Positions 36,343-47,031 of a stretch of 64,000 nucleotides of DNA are shown here, one piece after another. The DNA lies in contig VZTJ01004038.1 in the NCBI GenBank assembly GCA_013397795.1, positions 1 through 64,000 on the forward strand, read 5' to 3'. The DNA comes from Orthonyx spaldingii. Its lineage: Eukaryota; Chordata; Aves; Passeriformes; Orthonychidae. Each line of letters starts with the position of its first letter. The first letter of the stretch is position 1. The notes beneath the pieces were generated by a model. It saw only the letters and a list, made by a program, of their open reading frames with translations. It was not told where the DNA came from and searched no databases. The position numbers and the translations under genes are program-made.

Positions 36343-39300
36343 ATTAAAATTTTAAGTTTAAATGATACAGTTCATTTTCTGTCATACTATGTATGTATAC
36401 TTTGAAAAGAATAGGCTTTGGGAGGAGCATTAGTAGCATGCAGATTCACTCTTGTTTAATGTTCATCCTCTAGGGTCAACAATGGCAAATTACTGTTTGG
36501 TTAGTGCTTCTCTTCATGCGCAAAGTTCCTTTATGAATATTTATATTACAATATCACAGTGCAAAAAAAAAAAAAAAGAATTCTTAAAGGGAGCTGTAGA
36601 GTCCAACACCTCTAAAAAAAAGAAGTCTTTCTAATTATTATAGACCTTAAGTATGGATTTTTGGGTGCTGAGGCTGAAAAAGTTTAGGGACTACAGACAC
36701 CAGATGCTTGTGAGAAGATAAACTCCAAGACATCCTGTTCTGTAAAATAAAAAGCCCTTTTCCTGCATGAATGAATGTGAATCAGAGTTGCAACATGCTC
36801 TTGAGCCTTGGTGTTGTCCTGACTTTCAAATGCAACATGGACACATTTGTAAGTTCAGAACAGCTTTCCCATTGAGAGTGTTCTTTTAGGGCAGTATTTT
36901 TCCTTTTGGAGTGAAGTTATGACCTTGACCTATGGAACTGTTTTTTCAGTACACTTGTCTCTGAATGGGTATTACACAACCTACCTGCTGATGGTGGCTA
37001 AGCATGATGCTGGATGGAGAAGAACAAAAACATTACCAAGAACAGAGGGAAGAGACAGAAATGTCTTCACCCTGGATTTATGAGCTCAGCCTTTTTTCCA
37101 CAGAAGCAATAGTAATACTCCTGTTGACAGAGCTGGTAGTGCTCTGCCCAGCTGCAGTGCTTCTGTAGGAGGCCAGTTTGAACAGAAAAACGTTAAGCAC
37201 ATATATTTAACATATTTCAGGTTTATGTAATAGCAAATGGAAACTAAGTTCTTTCTTTGTTCATCACAGCTGAACAATTTTAGAGTAACTTGGAAAAGTG
37301 GAAAACTTTTAAATAAAACCAGATCTTTTCCCCCTCTATGTTACAACATAGTTACATTTCTGCTATGGACAAAACCCTGAGTAATAAATCACACAACAGT
37401 GTCACTGACCTGTACTTGGTTGTGTTTTGTTCTATAAGACATACAAGCACAAAAGTCTCCCTTAGCTCCATCTGTCAATGCATTCCACAATGCCTACTAA
37501 AACAGCTCACTCCTCAACATTTCCAACTTATTAGAAACAAATGAACAAACTCTGAGCCTAGCAGCACCTAGAAAAGTTAAACCAGTTGAAGCAATTGGGT
37601 AACGTTTTCAAATGTTGCTAAGAACTTGAACTAAGCACAGGTCTTACCACCTCCTTTAGGATGCAGACCTGAGCTGCCCACCCACACCCTGCCCAAACCC
37701 TCCTCAGGTTTTATACTACTATGTAGATACCTAATGCTCCTATGCAATTAAATGGTACTTAACAGTGCCGTCAGTCCCAATAGGCATGCAAATCCTGTAG
37801 AGCTTGACAGTTGGGCCTACTCAGACATGTGGCTTCACACCACTCACAGCAGCACCACCCCTCCACCCTGAAATAGTACAGGTGCATGGAAATGCATAGC
37901 AGATGGCAGTGAGACAGGAGTTATATCTATCTGATTTTAGTTCCAGCAGCCCACAGTATAAAACTCTGGAAAGTACAGACTGCATTTCAAATCCTCTTCT
38001 CATCTGAGATAGGTGCTTGAAACCAAATGTCCCAGCTCACACGGCAGTAACCATTGCCTCTAGGCTTATTGTGAAGTCAGTGCTTTTAAGTGTTACCTGT
38101 CAAAGTAATTTCACTTTCCCTAAGTGTTCATTAAAAACAAGACTGCACTTGCATCATTGTTCTGTCACTCACTATCCTGCATCTGTGGTATTTTATTTCT
38201 TGGTGGATTTGTGGGGGTTCTTTCCCTGTTTTTCTTCATTTTTATAGCAGAAATGGAAAGAAGAAAGGGGAAAAATATCCTTCATATAATTTCTGTTTCT
38301 TACTGTTGCTGCCATTTTGATCCTTTTGTTGTCCTCCACTTCATACTTTTGGCCCTTCCTTGCTCTACATGTCCTACTATAACTGTCCTCTGCTTTCAGC
38401 TCTTCATGTCATTTCAGGTTTGTCCTGTGTAGTGACCTTCTTCTATAAGCAGATACCATAATCCTAAGCCTTACATCTTCTCCTAAAGAGGAGGTGCCAG
38501 CAATAATAGCAGAAAAGTAATAACTCACATTTCTAAGATAGGAAAAGAAAGGTCCTCTTCCTAGCTATGAAATAATTCAATTTTCTAGTATGGAATGCTG
38601 ACGTGAATTCAAATATAGGAAAGAAAGTATGGGCAGGATTGCTGACAAACTTGTTCGGGCAGGAACTGGATCCAAAAAAAGCAGTTACAAAATGCCCAGG
38701 TAAAATGGGTTTCCAAGTATATTTCCCAGCCAAGAGAGCACAATTCATTGCATCTAATGGCATGCACTTAAATCAAATTGCTGTTGCATGAGAGTATTCA
38801 TACAAAGGTCATGGATACTTTAGCATTTGTTACTCCTCTCGAAGAAAAAAAATCACACAAAACCCCAAAACTTGCACAAACCACAGCTCAGCAAGAAGCT
38901 TTGTCACCATGACAGGAAAGACATTACAATTAGATGGAAGGCTTATAATTGCAATCAAAAAATTTATTTACAACACATATGCTAATGTGGATACATGTTA
39001 TAATTGTAACTGTGCTAGAAGGAAGAAAGAAGGGGTAGAACTGGAATGGTGGAGAAAGAAGTGCTGTTTGGCATCCTTAATGCCTCATGGGTAGAAAAAG
39101 TTCACTAAGACTGTAGGATTGGCAATTATGCCACAAAGACTATGGTGCAAGCATACAAATCAACAGTGTATCCTGACCTTGACTAGTATATTCAGTTGCA
39201 GGTGGGGTTTTCTGGCCACGGCTGGGAGATGATAAAAATTGATCAAAGAAAACAAATCATAGAGTAATTCCTTGTGTGAGACCAGCAAAATGAAAAGTCT

Positions 39301-39614
39301 ACGATGACCACATTTGGAGAACAGATGAATAAGAGAATCAAAAACACTGTAGCAGACATGACACATAGACTGTTGGCTATTACAGTTTCTCAGAATGCAA
39401 AACCAGTGGAGTTAAAGGAAAATAAGTCTTGAACTTGATATGTTAAAAGGTGTCCTTTTTTGCATATACTTAATAAGTCTGTAAAACAGCTTTTTTCACA
39501 AGTTAGGTATCTTTGAAAAAAATATCAAATCATAGGGGAAATGTACTATACATGAAAATGTAAAAATTACATTAAAAAGAAGGAGATGCTGAGGGCACTG
39601 TTTATTTTTATTAT

Positions 39615-39635
39615 GTTGACCATTTCATGGTCAAC
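39615..39635. repeat. Inverted repeat, 9-bp stem, 3-nt loop
   Basis: GTTGACCAT-TTC-ATGGTCAAC. A perfect small hairpin that may be chance. Confidence 0.8.
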
Positions 39636-41727
39636 CTAAGACTGATTGTAATAACAGCAGCAACAAAAATAAAGTCCTATTTTTATAGTTATCCATATAA
39701 GCATTTCTACAATAGCTTGATTAATCAGATTTCTCAAGAGAAAAGCTTTTGACAGATCTAATAATTCTTCTCTGTGTCTTAGTTTTTACAACTGTCCCAT
39801 CATCACCAAGGTATGGGTCACTAGAAGTTTCATTCTTCTCCATGTGACTTTGTTATAGAAGGCAAAATCACGGTGATTTACCAAAGGTAGTCAAATCTTA
39901 TTTGTAAGGAGAGGCACTCTGCTTTCATCTGTAACAAAGTGCTTTTACAATCTAATCTTGGCTTTTTGCTTCATTTCATTATATATCAATTAAATTGATT
40001 TTTTTTTTAAATCGGGAACTTTGCATGATCTTTGTGTTTGATGGCAAGAGATTATTTACACAGTAGGTAGGCAAATATTCATGCAACATTCAATCTTATC
40101 TCCAGTGTGATTTTGATATAATAACAAGCTAGATTAACCCCTTCACATTTCTAGTTGCAAATTCTGTTGTCCTTCAAGGAGCCCTAAAACTGCTGACAAG
40201 TACAGTTAGAATCCAGTTTTCTGTAAAATGCTTGTTGAGGTGTATTCATTCAAGAGTAGGTGTCACACAGGGTGACCTGCCTGAGGGTGTTGTGCCTCAC
40301 AGTACCTTTGTCTTTATGCTGTTCTCCTACCTCTTCCTATAGAAAGTAAGCTCTGCCCCACTCATACCAAAAAGTTCAGAGTTCCCAAGCAGAGGCTAAC
40401 TCCTGAGAATTTTTGTTCCTCTTAACAGTGTGAACTTGTCTATAGCTCACTGGGAATCCCCTGCAAAGAATTTTGTATATTAAGGCAGCTGTGAGTATCA
40501 AAAGCTTTCACACTTGATAACTATCAGACACTAAAGCTCAGACAAACCTGATTCCCAGCAGCAGCTTACCTGGTTTCGGCTCTCTGTGCAAGCCTCAGGT
40601 GCTCTAGAACTGACTGAAGTCCCACAGTTCTGTCTCTTCACCTGTGAGGAAACAGTAGAGGCTCTGAAACCTGAAAAAAGTACTCTTGGTATTACTATCA
40701 ACAAAATAATACTAATACTACTATTACTAATAAAAAATAATACTGCTGAAATCAGAAATGCCCCAGGACAAATGGCAAAGACAGATTTCCTGACAAAAGC
40801 AGTTGGACAAAGTGTTTTATTTTTGTAAGAATCAGTGCAGAATTGAATAACCTACATGTGCAAAACAATTTTATTTGATAGAGAGAAATGTGTCCTCCTG
40901 TTTTAACAGCATTTATCACTTTGCTATCAGTAACAACCCCCTTCCTCTGTTGCTAAGAATTCCAGGCTGCTATCTTCTGCTCTGTCTGAAGCCCAGGCCC
41001 TGTTCCTGTAGCAAGCACAGTTCTGGCATATTTGTCCCCCAGTTTTGGCTTCCCACCTCATGGGACAGATGACCAGAGAAAACAGACCTCTTGACTTACT
41101 CTGGTCTGGGTCCTATGACTATTCCTATTTTTATTAGCATTTTTTAAAATATAAAAAGATGAAAGAATGCCAATTTAGTCACAAGTATTAAGAGACAAAT
41201 ATATTCACGGAGGCTAAAAGTCTCCATAAAACCTCAGAAGAAAAGATCAGGAATTTGAAACATCAGGGCTTCCTTCAGTTTTGGGTTAGCAGTTAAGTTT
41301 CTTTAAACATCCAGTCTACCTACCGCCAAAGAGAATATCCACTGTTGCACTTGATAAGGTAGAAACCAATACAAATGAATTATTGCTGGCTGTTGTCCTC
41401 CGGGCACTTTTCCTCTAAGTTGTGCAACTGGCTGTGACTATGACGGCCCTGGTTTGGATCTCCCTTTTTCTCCATCAGTACTGCCTTACTTTTCTCCCTG
41501 CTACATGTGGAAATGCATGTGCGTGGAAAGCCATGTATTAGTTCAGGGAGAAAGGGGAGTTTCATGTGAATCCTGACATTTAACACATGTGACAGATCCA
41601 GACATTAAAGTTAATGGTAGTCTTTTGTTACTGTCTCAAACTTCACATGAGATGCTTTAATATGTATTTGAAAGTGCTATTATATTTAGGTTGCTTTAAG
41701 AGTAAATCTCTGGGGAATCTTCCTTTT

Positions 41728-41732
41728 CCTTT
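41728..41732. repeat. Target-site duplication, left copy
   Basis: CCTTT, identical to 42351-42355 on the other side of the LTR. Confidence 0.75.
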
Positions 41733-42350
41733 TGTCCCGGTTTTGAGACAAAATTAGGAGGAAACTTCCCAAAAAGGATGTCTCTCCTGCCAGATATGCA
41801 GGCCCCAGCAGCCCCCTCCCCACACACCAGGTTCGGAAAACAGTTTCTTGGAGGAAAGTGAAAAAAACCTGTTTATTAATCATACACAGGTGCACTAGGA
41901 AAAGAATAATGTTAGATAATAAACCCTCTCTTTTGTGGAGAAAAGATGGTAAGTTTGTATAGTCTTGCTCGACTTAGCTTCTCCTGAAGTCTGGGCTGAA
42001 CTGGGCCAGGCGGGGGGTCTCTCCAGCAGCTCCCTGCAGGGTTCCGACGACCATCCCCCAAAGATGGTTTGATTTTTGGATGAAAAAGCAAGCCGAAAAA
42101 GTCCAAGAAGGAACAGAAGAAACTATTACCGTCCCCGGACAGGAAAAAAACCTCTCTCTCTTTCTGCAGCTAACAGCAGCCGCTGCCAGCCCAAGCAGGA
42201 ATGCACTCCCTGCTCCCACTGCTTAGTAACACCTGAAGGGGGAAAGTTTAAAACACAAACAGCAGCAGCTTCTCTGGCTGGCTTAAAGTTACAGGACTCA
42301 TTTCTGGGCTAAGCAGTATGGAATACATAGGATAAAATCACCCTAAGACA
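41733..42350 (-). mobile_element. Solo LTR of an endogenous retrovirus (618 bp)
   Basis: The element starts TGTCCCGG and ends TAAGACA, so the ends are TGTC...GACA inverted. It is flanked by an exact 5-bp direct repeat CCTTT (41728-41732 and 42351-42355), the target-site duplication. The body is richer in G+C than its surroundings. Orientation is probably minus: on that strand an AATAAA (complement of 41873-41878) lies about 140 bp before the end, as a U3-R-U5 layout needs. No internal retroviral region or primer-binding site adjoins either side, so only one LTR remains. A 5-bp duplication fits ERVL-like or some class I elements, but the family was not identified. Confidence 0.78.
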
Positions 42351-42355
42351 CCTTT
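42351..42355. repeat. Target-site duplication, right copy
   Basis: CCTTT, identical to 41728-41732. Confidence 0.75.
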
Positions 42356-43515
42356 GTAGGCATAAGAGAGCAACAACTTCAGCAAGTAAACCTAATGGTG
42401 GTGGGGCCTGGAGTCTCATTCCATCAGTGCCTACAGCCCTCAGGGACTGCAGTAAAGGGCATATCACATCAGTGGTGTTCTTTTCTGTTTCTGGGCCTGG
42501 AGAGACACAATGGCTGAAGAATACAAAGAGATTTAAACAACTTATCCTGGTTTAGATGCCTGGAGCTAGCGCTAAGGGGGTAATTTACATTTTTCAAAGT
42601 CCCTTCTAAGCTGTAGCTCACCATGGTAGGCACTGAAAAGCCTTTATTTCCATGGCTGGTCACAGGAAATACCCCTACCTGGGTTTAGTAATGCTGACTA
42701 TAGCAGAAGCAGTGAAGCAGAAGCTTTTTTTACATTAACTGTCCACACAGGAACTCATACTCTGCAACATGCTTTCAGCTTTGTCATACCCCAGTAAGTG
42801 AAAGTGTTTCTGTATTATTTCTCTGACTAGGGAAACAGAGAGGGCAGCTGGGCCATGGTAGGATGACTAAAGGGCTTTAACCTCTCTTGCCAGAAGAGTG
42901 CAAAAGTTTGTAGAAAATAGTTTTCTGGCTGGTCTATGTATCCACAACATTGCAAACAAGGTGTTTTACTCAGTGCCCAGACACTTTGGGTGCCACCAAG
43001 GAGATAAACTACTTTTTCCTCTCTTTTTTTCATGACCCATGATTTAATGCAGAAAGTCCATAGAAGCCTTCTCTAGCTAGACTTGCCATGAGACAACCTC
43101 TCACTAGAGTTTCTGCAGATTTAGTTGTAGGTATTTATAAACTACTTTCCACATTTTAGCAAAATTAATTGCTGGGGAAAAATAGCAAAAGTCAGTCCAC
43201 ATCCAAACGTTAGTGCAACACGAACTTGGAACATCTCCTTATCTGCATACAGAATTTAATTCTAAAAGTTATATCTACCCTACCCAGAATAGATAAATAA
43301 TACCAAATGGCTTATCTGTCACCGCCACAAAGTGACAATAAACAATAAATGTGTGAATCAAATTATTCATCAATAAACTAAGCACAATCGACTAAAACTC
43401 CTAATAATTCACACAGCTGAAATAAAGCATTTTTTATATGGAATACATGCAGAGAAGAAACTAGGCTTTTTATATTTCTATCATAGCTGTTTACTTTCAT
43501 ATGCTTGATGTCATA

Positions 43516-43538
43516 TGTGTGTGGTGTGTGTGTGTGTA
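43516..43538. repeat. (GT)n microsatellite
   Basis: TGTGTGTGG(TG)7, interrupted once. Confidence 0.85.
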
Positions 43539-44280
43539 TGCATCATAGTGGGTATAGATATTATGTTTAAAATTTGGAATTAGCTTCTTACCTAAAAAAA
43601 GATAATGAGGATATCCCACTGGTTATTCGGGGTTTTTTTAAAAAACATGTCCAGAGAAGCAGTCCCAGTAGGAAATTATTTGGCAAGTCACTTGGATTTT
43701 TCGTAATTAGTGGATAAAGATAATTTGCACCCAAACTTTACGTTCTGTGAGTCAGTCCATATGACTTTAAAGAAAAAGAACTAAAAAAATCACAAACTTT
43801 ATTTATCATGAAAAGTGAGGTCATTGACTAAGAATTATTGAGAAACCAATGGCAAAATCTTGCAGAAAAAGTAACCCTTGCCTAGGATTCATGTGGTGTC
43901 TTTTGACAAGTGGTTCAAATTAGGGGTCAACAGTGGGAACACCTAAAAATTGCCGTCAAAAGCCTTTAGTAAACACAACTTTACATCATGAATGTTTTTG
44001 ACCTCCTGACTCTTATCTGTTTGTGTTCTTTAAAGCAATGTCAAGGTCAGAGATGGAGATTGGTAGATGAGTTGTAGTATTACATCAAACAGAGTCTACA
44101 TAAACATATACACTACTTTCACTTCATTGATGTCCCATGGCCTATACAAAAGCATTGACTGGTTGATACTGCCCTAAGTTATCACAACCTGTTCTAACAT
44201 ATGTTCATTACATTTACACAAATGAAATATGAAGGGACTGATTTTTATGGGTCTACCTTTTGTACAGAAGAATATCTCAC

Positions 44281-44302
44281 AAAGTCTGCTTTAGCAGACT
44301 TT
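44281..44302. repeat. Inverted repeat, 9-bp stem, 4-nt loop
   Basis: AAAGTCTGC-TTTA-GCAGACTTT, a perfect hairpin. Confidence 0.85.
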
Positions 44303-46528
44303 TAGGTTTCCTCAATTTGATTCCACAAAAAACAGCAGGTGCAGAAAAGGGCTGGGCCATCATTTCAAGTTGACCTGGAACCACAAAGGAAACAAACCAA
44401 AAACACTTTCAAAATGTTTTACCATGTGTGGGGAGGAGTGTTGTTTATCTTTTGTTTATCTTACTGGGTACTCTGAAAAGATCAGACTTCTAAAATGCTG
44501 CAAGTTGATAGGAATTGCCTGAGCAGGTCAGATACTGCCAGCTGTCTGACAGTAAGGCAAAACTTGCCAAAGACCTGAAAACATGATGGTGCATGGGAAG
44601 AATGAGATTTTTTTTAAACTAATGGAAGTTTTGTTATGTAGGCCTGTACATCAAACAAGCATGCTGTTCCTGCATGAAGCGAATTTATTTGGTTACTTAA
44701 AAATTATGGTGATGAGTTTAAAAATCCTTTTTAAAAATCATTTCACATATATCATTAAAAGCTATTTACTCTCATTTCACCTCAGGTTTTTTAGACAGAA
44801 AAACTGCAGGCAGAGCAGTAGCAGTCTGGAATACAGTAATTTCAGAGGGAAGTAGCCTATCTTAAGCAGTCGGTCAATGGTCCCCAATTCTGCTCATAAT
44901 AAGCTGTCTAAACAGCAAAATCCATAAATAGATAAGTGAATGAGTACATCATATACATATACAAATGCATATCAGTTCTTTCGGTCTTTGTCCTTTTACA
45001 ACTCGGCCTACGTTCCATTTGTAATTTTTTTAATGTTTCTTCAGGAAAGAGACTTTGTTTTGCATTGTTTCCTTTTTCTCTTTGGGAGAGGAAAAAAGAC
45101 ATATTTCTGTATATTTTTTCATTTCATTTTGAATGGTAAGAGAGTTGTAGTTTTCTAAAATAGATGTACATGAAAAAGTAGAAATGAAAGGGGGGAAAGA
45201 GCTTGAAAAGTCTAATTGCAATGTTCTGCAGAAATTATTCTGCCCTAAATTTTCAGCCAAAATTTATTCCCAGTCAGACATGTGAAGTCCACAGAATTGT
45301 TTTAAAATCTGTAAGCTTAGATTTCTTTAAAGTACTTAAAAATGCTAATGAGTTTCAACTTTTGAGTATCTAGATAGAGATCCCTGAAACTATATGTGTC
45401 ACATCTGTAATCAATGAGAATTCTTTTGAGAACTGATTTATGAATACAGAGGGGTAAAAAAATCACTACATTATAAATAAAACCTCTGGCATCAATATTA
45501 GAAAACAGAGTGAATAACGGCATTAAACATGCTCTGCAGTTCTCCTTCACTTTCTTTCACATAAATCATGTATTTACAAAAGAAGATAAATAAATGTAAA
45601 AAAACCCCAAAAACCCAGCTAAACAAAAAATCATGCTGCAGTAGAGGAGTTTGCAGTGGAATGTGCATTTCAAGCTTGGTACATACTGTGAATATCAGGA
45701 TAAAATCATCTGTTCAGCACAGTAAAGTTTCGGTTATTTTCTCTTACTGGAGTGACAACTGTTGCAGGCAAAGGAGAAAAGGGAAGATTTCCCACCTCAC
45801 CTAGATGATATGTGAGGAGATGGAGAGGGTTGAAAGGACAGACAGAAAAGCAGGTATCTCATTTATTTTTGGACTGTTTGACAAATACTGGTTTCCCTGA
45901 AGCACGTGTTCTGAGGACTGATACTCCTCTCATCCCAGGACCCCAGCAGCAGAACTGTGTCCAAGCACAGGAGGTCCAGCTTCAGCAGCGCAGCCCCTCC
46001 CGGAGGTTAATGCAAGGACTCGTACATGCATGTGTTCAGTAGTTACAAGATCCTGATTGCTTTATTACCCTTGAGGCCTCCTCTTCGGTATGTCAGTATA
46101 CTCCTAACCTGCAGCCACATGACAAAAATTAAACAAGGGTTTGTTGCATTTGTTGCTCTGGAAATAAGAATTCAGTTTCTTCCGTTTCAATGGGATCCCC
46201 CCTCCCCGGTCCTAGTTTTTGAACATTTACATTTTTATGAAATGTCAAGAACAGGAAGCATTTGTGACAGGCAAAAGAGAAGGGGATAGCGGCCACTCGT
46301 CCATTTCCTTCTGCCAATTTCACCTCCAGCCCCCAACACATTTTTCATTGTTAACTGTGTTGGGGCAAAGAGGTGGGGGTGAGGGAATAAAAGCACTCCT
46401 GCATGTCTGGAGGAAAGAAAATAGATAATGGGGGAAAGTGAAAGGGGAGGGGAAGAGTGGCCAGAGACCTGAACTGCCAGTGAAACAATGCTTCTTCGGC
46501 CCTTCTGTTCAGATAATAGTTAACTCGG

Positions 46529-46543
46529 GGTTAAAGATTAATA
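46529..46543 (+). promoter_or_regulatory. HNF1-like site in IGFBP1 promoter
   Basis: GGTTAAAGATTAATA closely resembles the HNF1 consensus GGTTAATNATTAAC and sits about 17 bp upstream of the TATA box. Mammalian IGFBP1 promoters have a functional HNF1 site close to the TATA box, so the position supports the call. A GTTAAC half-palindrome lies just upstream at 46519-46524. Confidence 0.6.
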
Positions 46544-46559
46544 CCCAAGCAAAGCACTG

Positions 46560-46566
46560 TATAAAT
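46560..46566 (+). promoter_or_regulatory. IGFBP1 TATA box
   Basis: TATAAAT in CTGTATAAATGGCCC, 81 bp upstream of the start codon. It predicts transcription from about 46590 and a 5' UTR of roughly 55-60 nt. An ATGTGA start-stop at 46587-46592 may or may not be included in the mRNA. Confidence 0.75.
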
Positions 46567-46646
46567 GGCCCATGCAAGCCGAACGCATGTGAAGTGCCTC
46601 CTGCTCCCCAGGCCGTCGAGCCCTCCCCCGGCCCGTGCTCAGCGGC

Positions 46647-47031
46647 ATGAATGGCTCGCGGTGCGCGCTGTGCCCCGGCTGGCTCCCGGCGCCGCTGCTC
46701 CCAGCGCTGCTGCTGTTGCTGCCGGGTGCCCGCCTTGCCCGCGGCGCGCAGCCCGTGCTTTGCGCCCCCTGCACCCCGGAGAGGCTCGCTCTGTGCCCGC
46801 CTGTCGCGCCCGACTGCCCGGAGGCTGCGCGGCAGCCGGGTTGTGGCTGCTGCCAGACCTGCGCCCTCGGGCTGGGACAGCCCTGTGGGGTCTACACCGC
46901 CCGCTGTCGCCAGGGGCTCCGCTGCCACGTCCCCGCCGAGGAGCCGCAGCCCCTCTCCGCCCTCATCCAGGGGCACGGGACGTGCTTGCCCGCCAGCGAG
47001 GTCGGAAGGATGCGCACGGAAGGACCGGCAG
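46647..47031 (+). CDS. IGFBP1: IGFBP1 exon 1: signal peptide and IGF-binding N-domain
   Basis: 385 nt (128 codons plus one base), ending before the donor GTACCG. It is very G+C-rich, as first exons of IGFBP genes are, and forms the core of a CpG island from about 46600 to 47130. All 12 N-domain cysteines are here. The large antisense and alternative-frame open frames over it come from base composition. Confidence 0.94.

Larger units (their letters stand above)
33480..41727. other. Intergenic region, left part
   Basis: No gene was recognised. It holds two near-perfect hairpins (36317-36342 and 39615-39635) and scattered short A-runs. Open frames of 60-100 codons on both strands look random in composition. 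Confidence 0.6.
42356..46500. other. Intergenic region upstream of IGFBP1
   Basis: No gene was recognised. It contains a (GT)n tract at 43516-43538 and a 9-bp-stem hairpin at 44281-44302. The final kilobase becomes more G+C-rich and probably holds distal IGFBP1 regulatory sequence. No specific element is claimed there. Confidence 0.55.
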
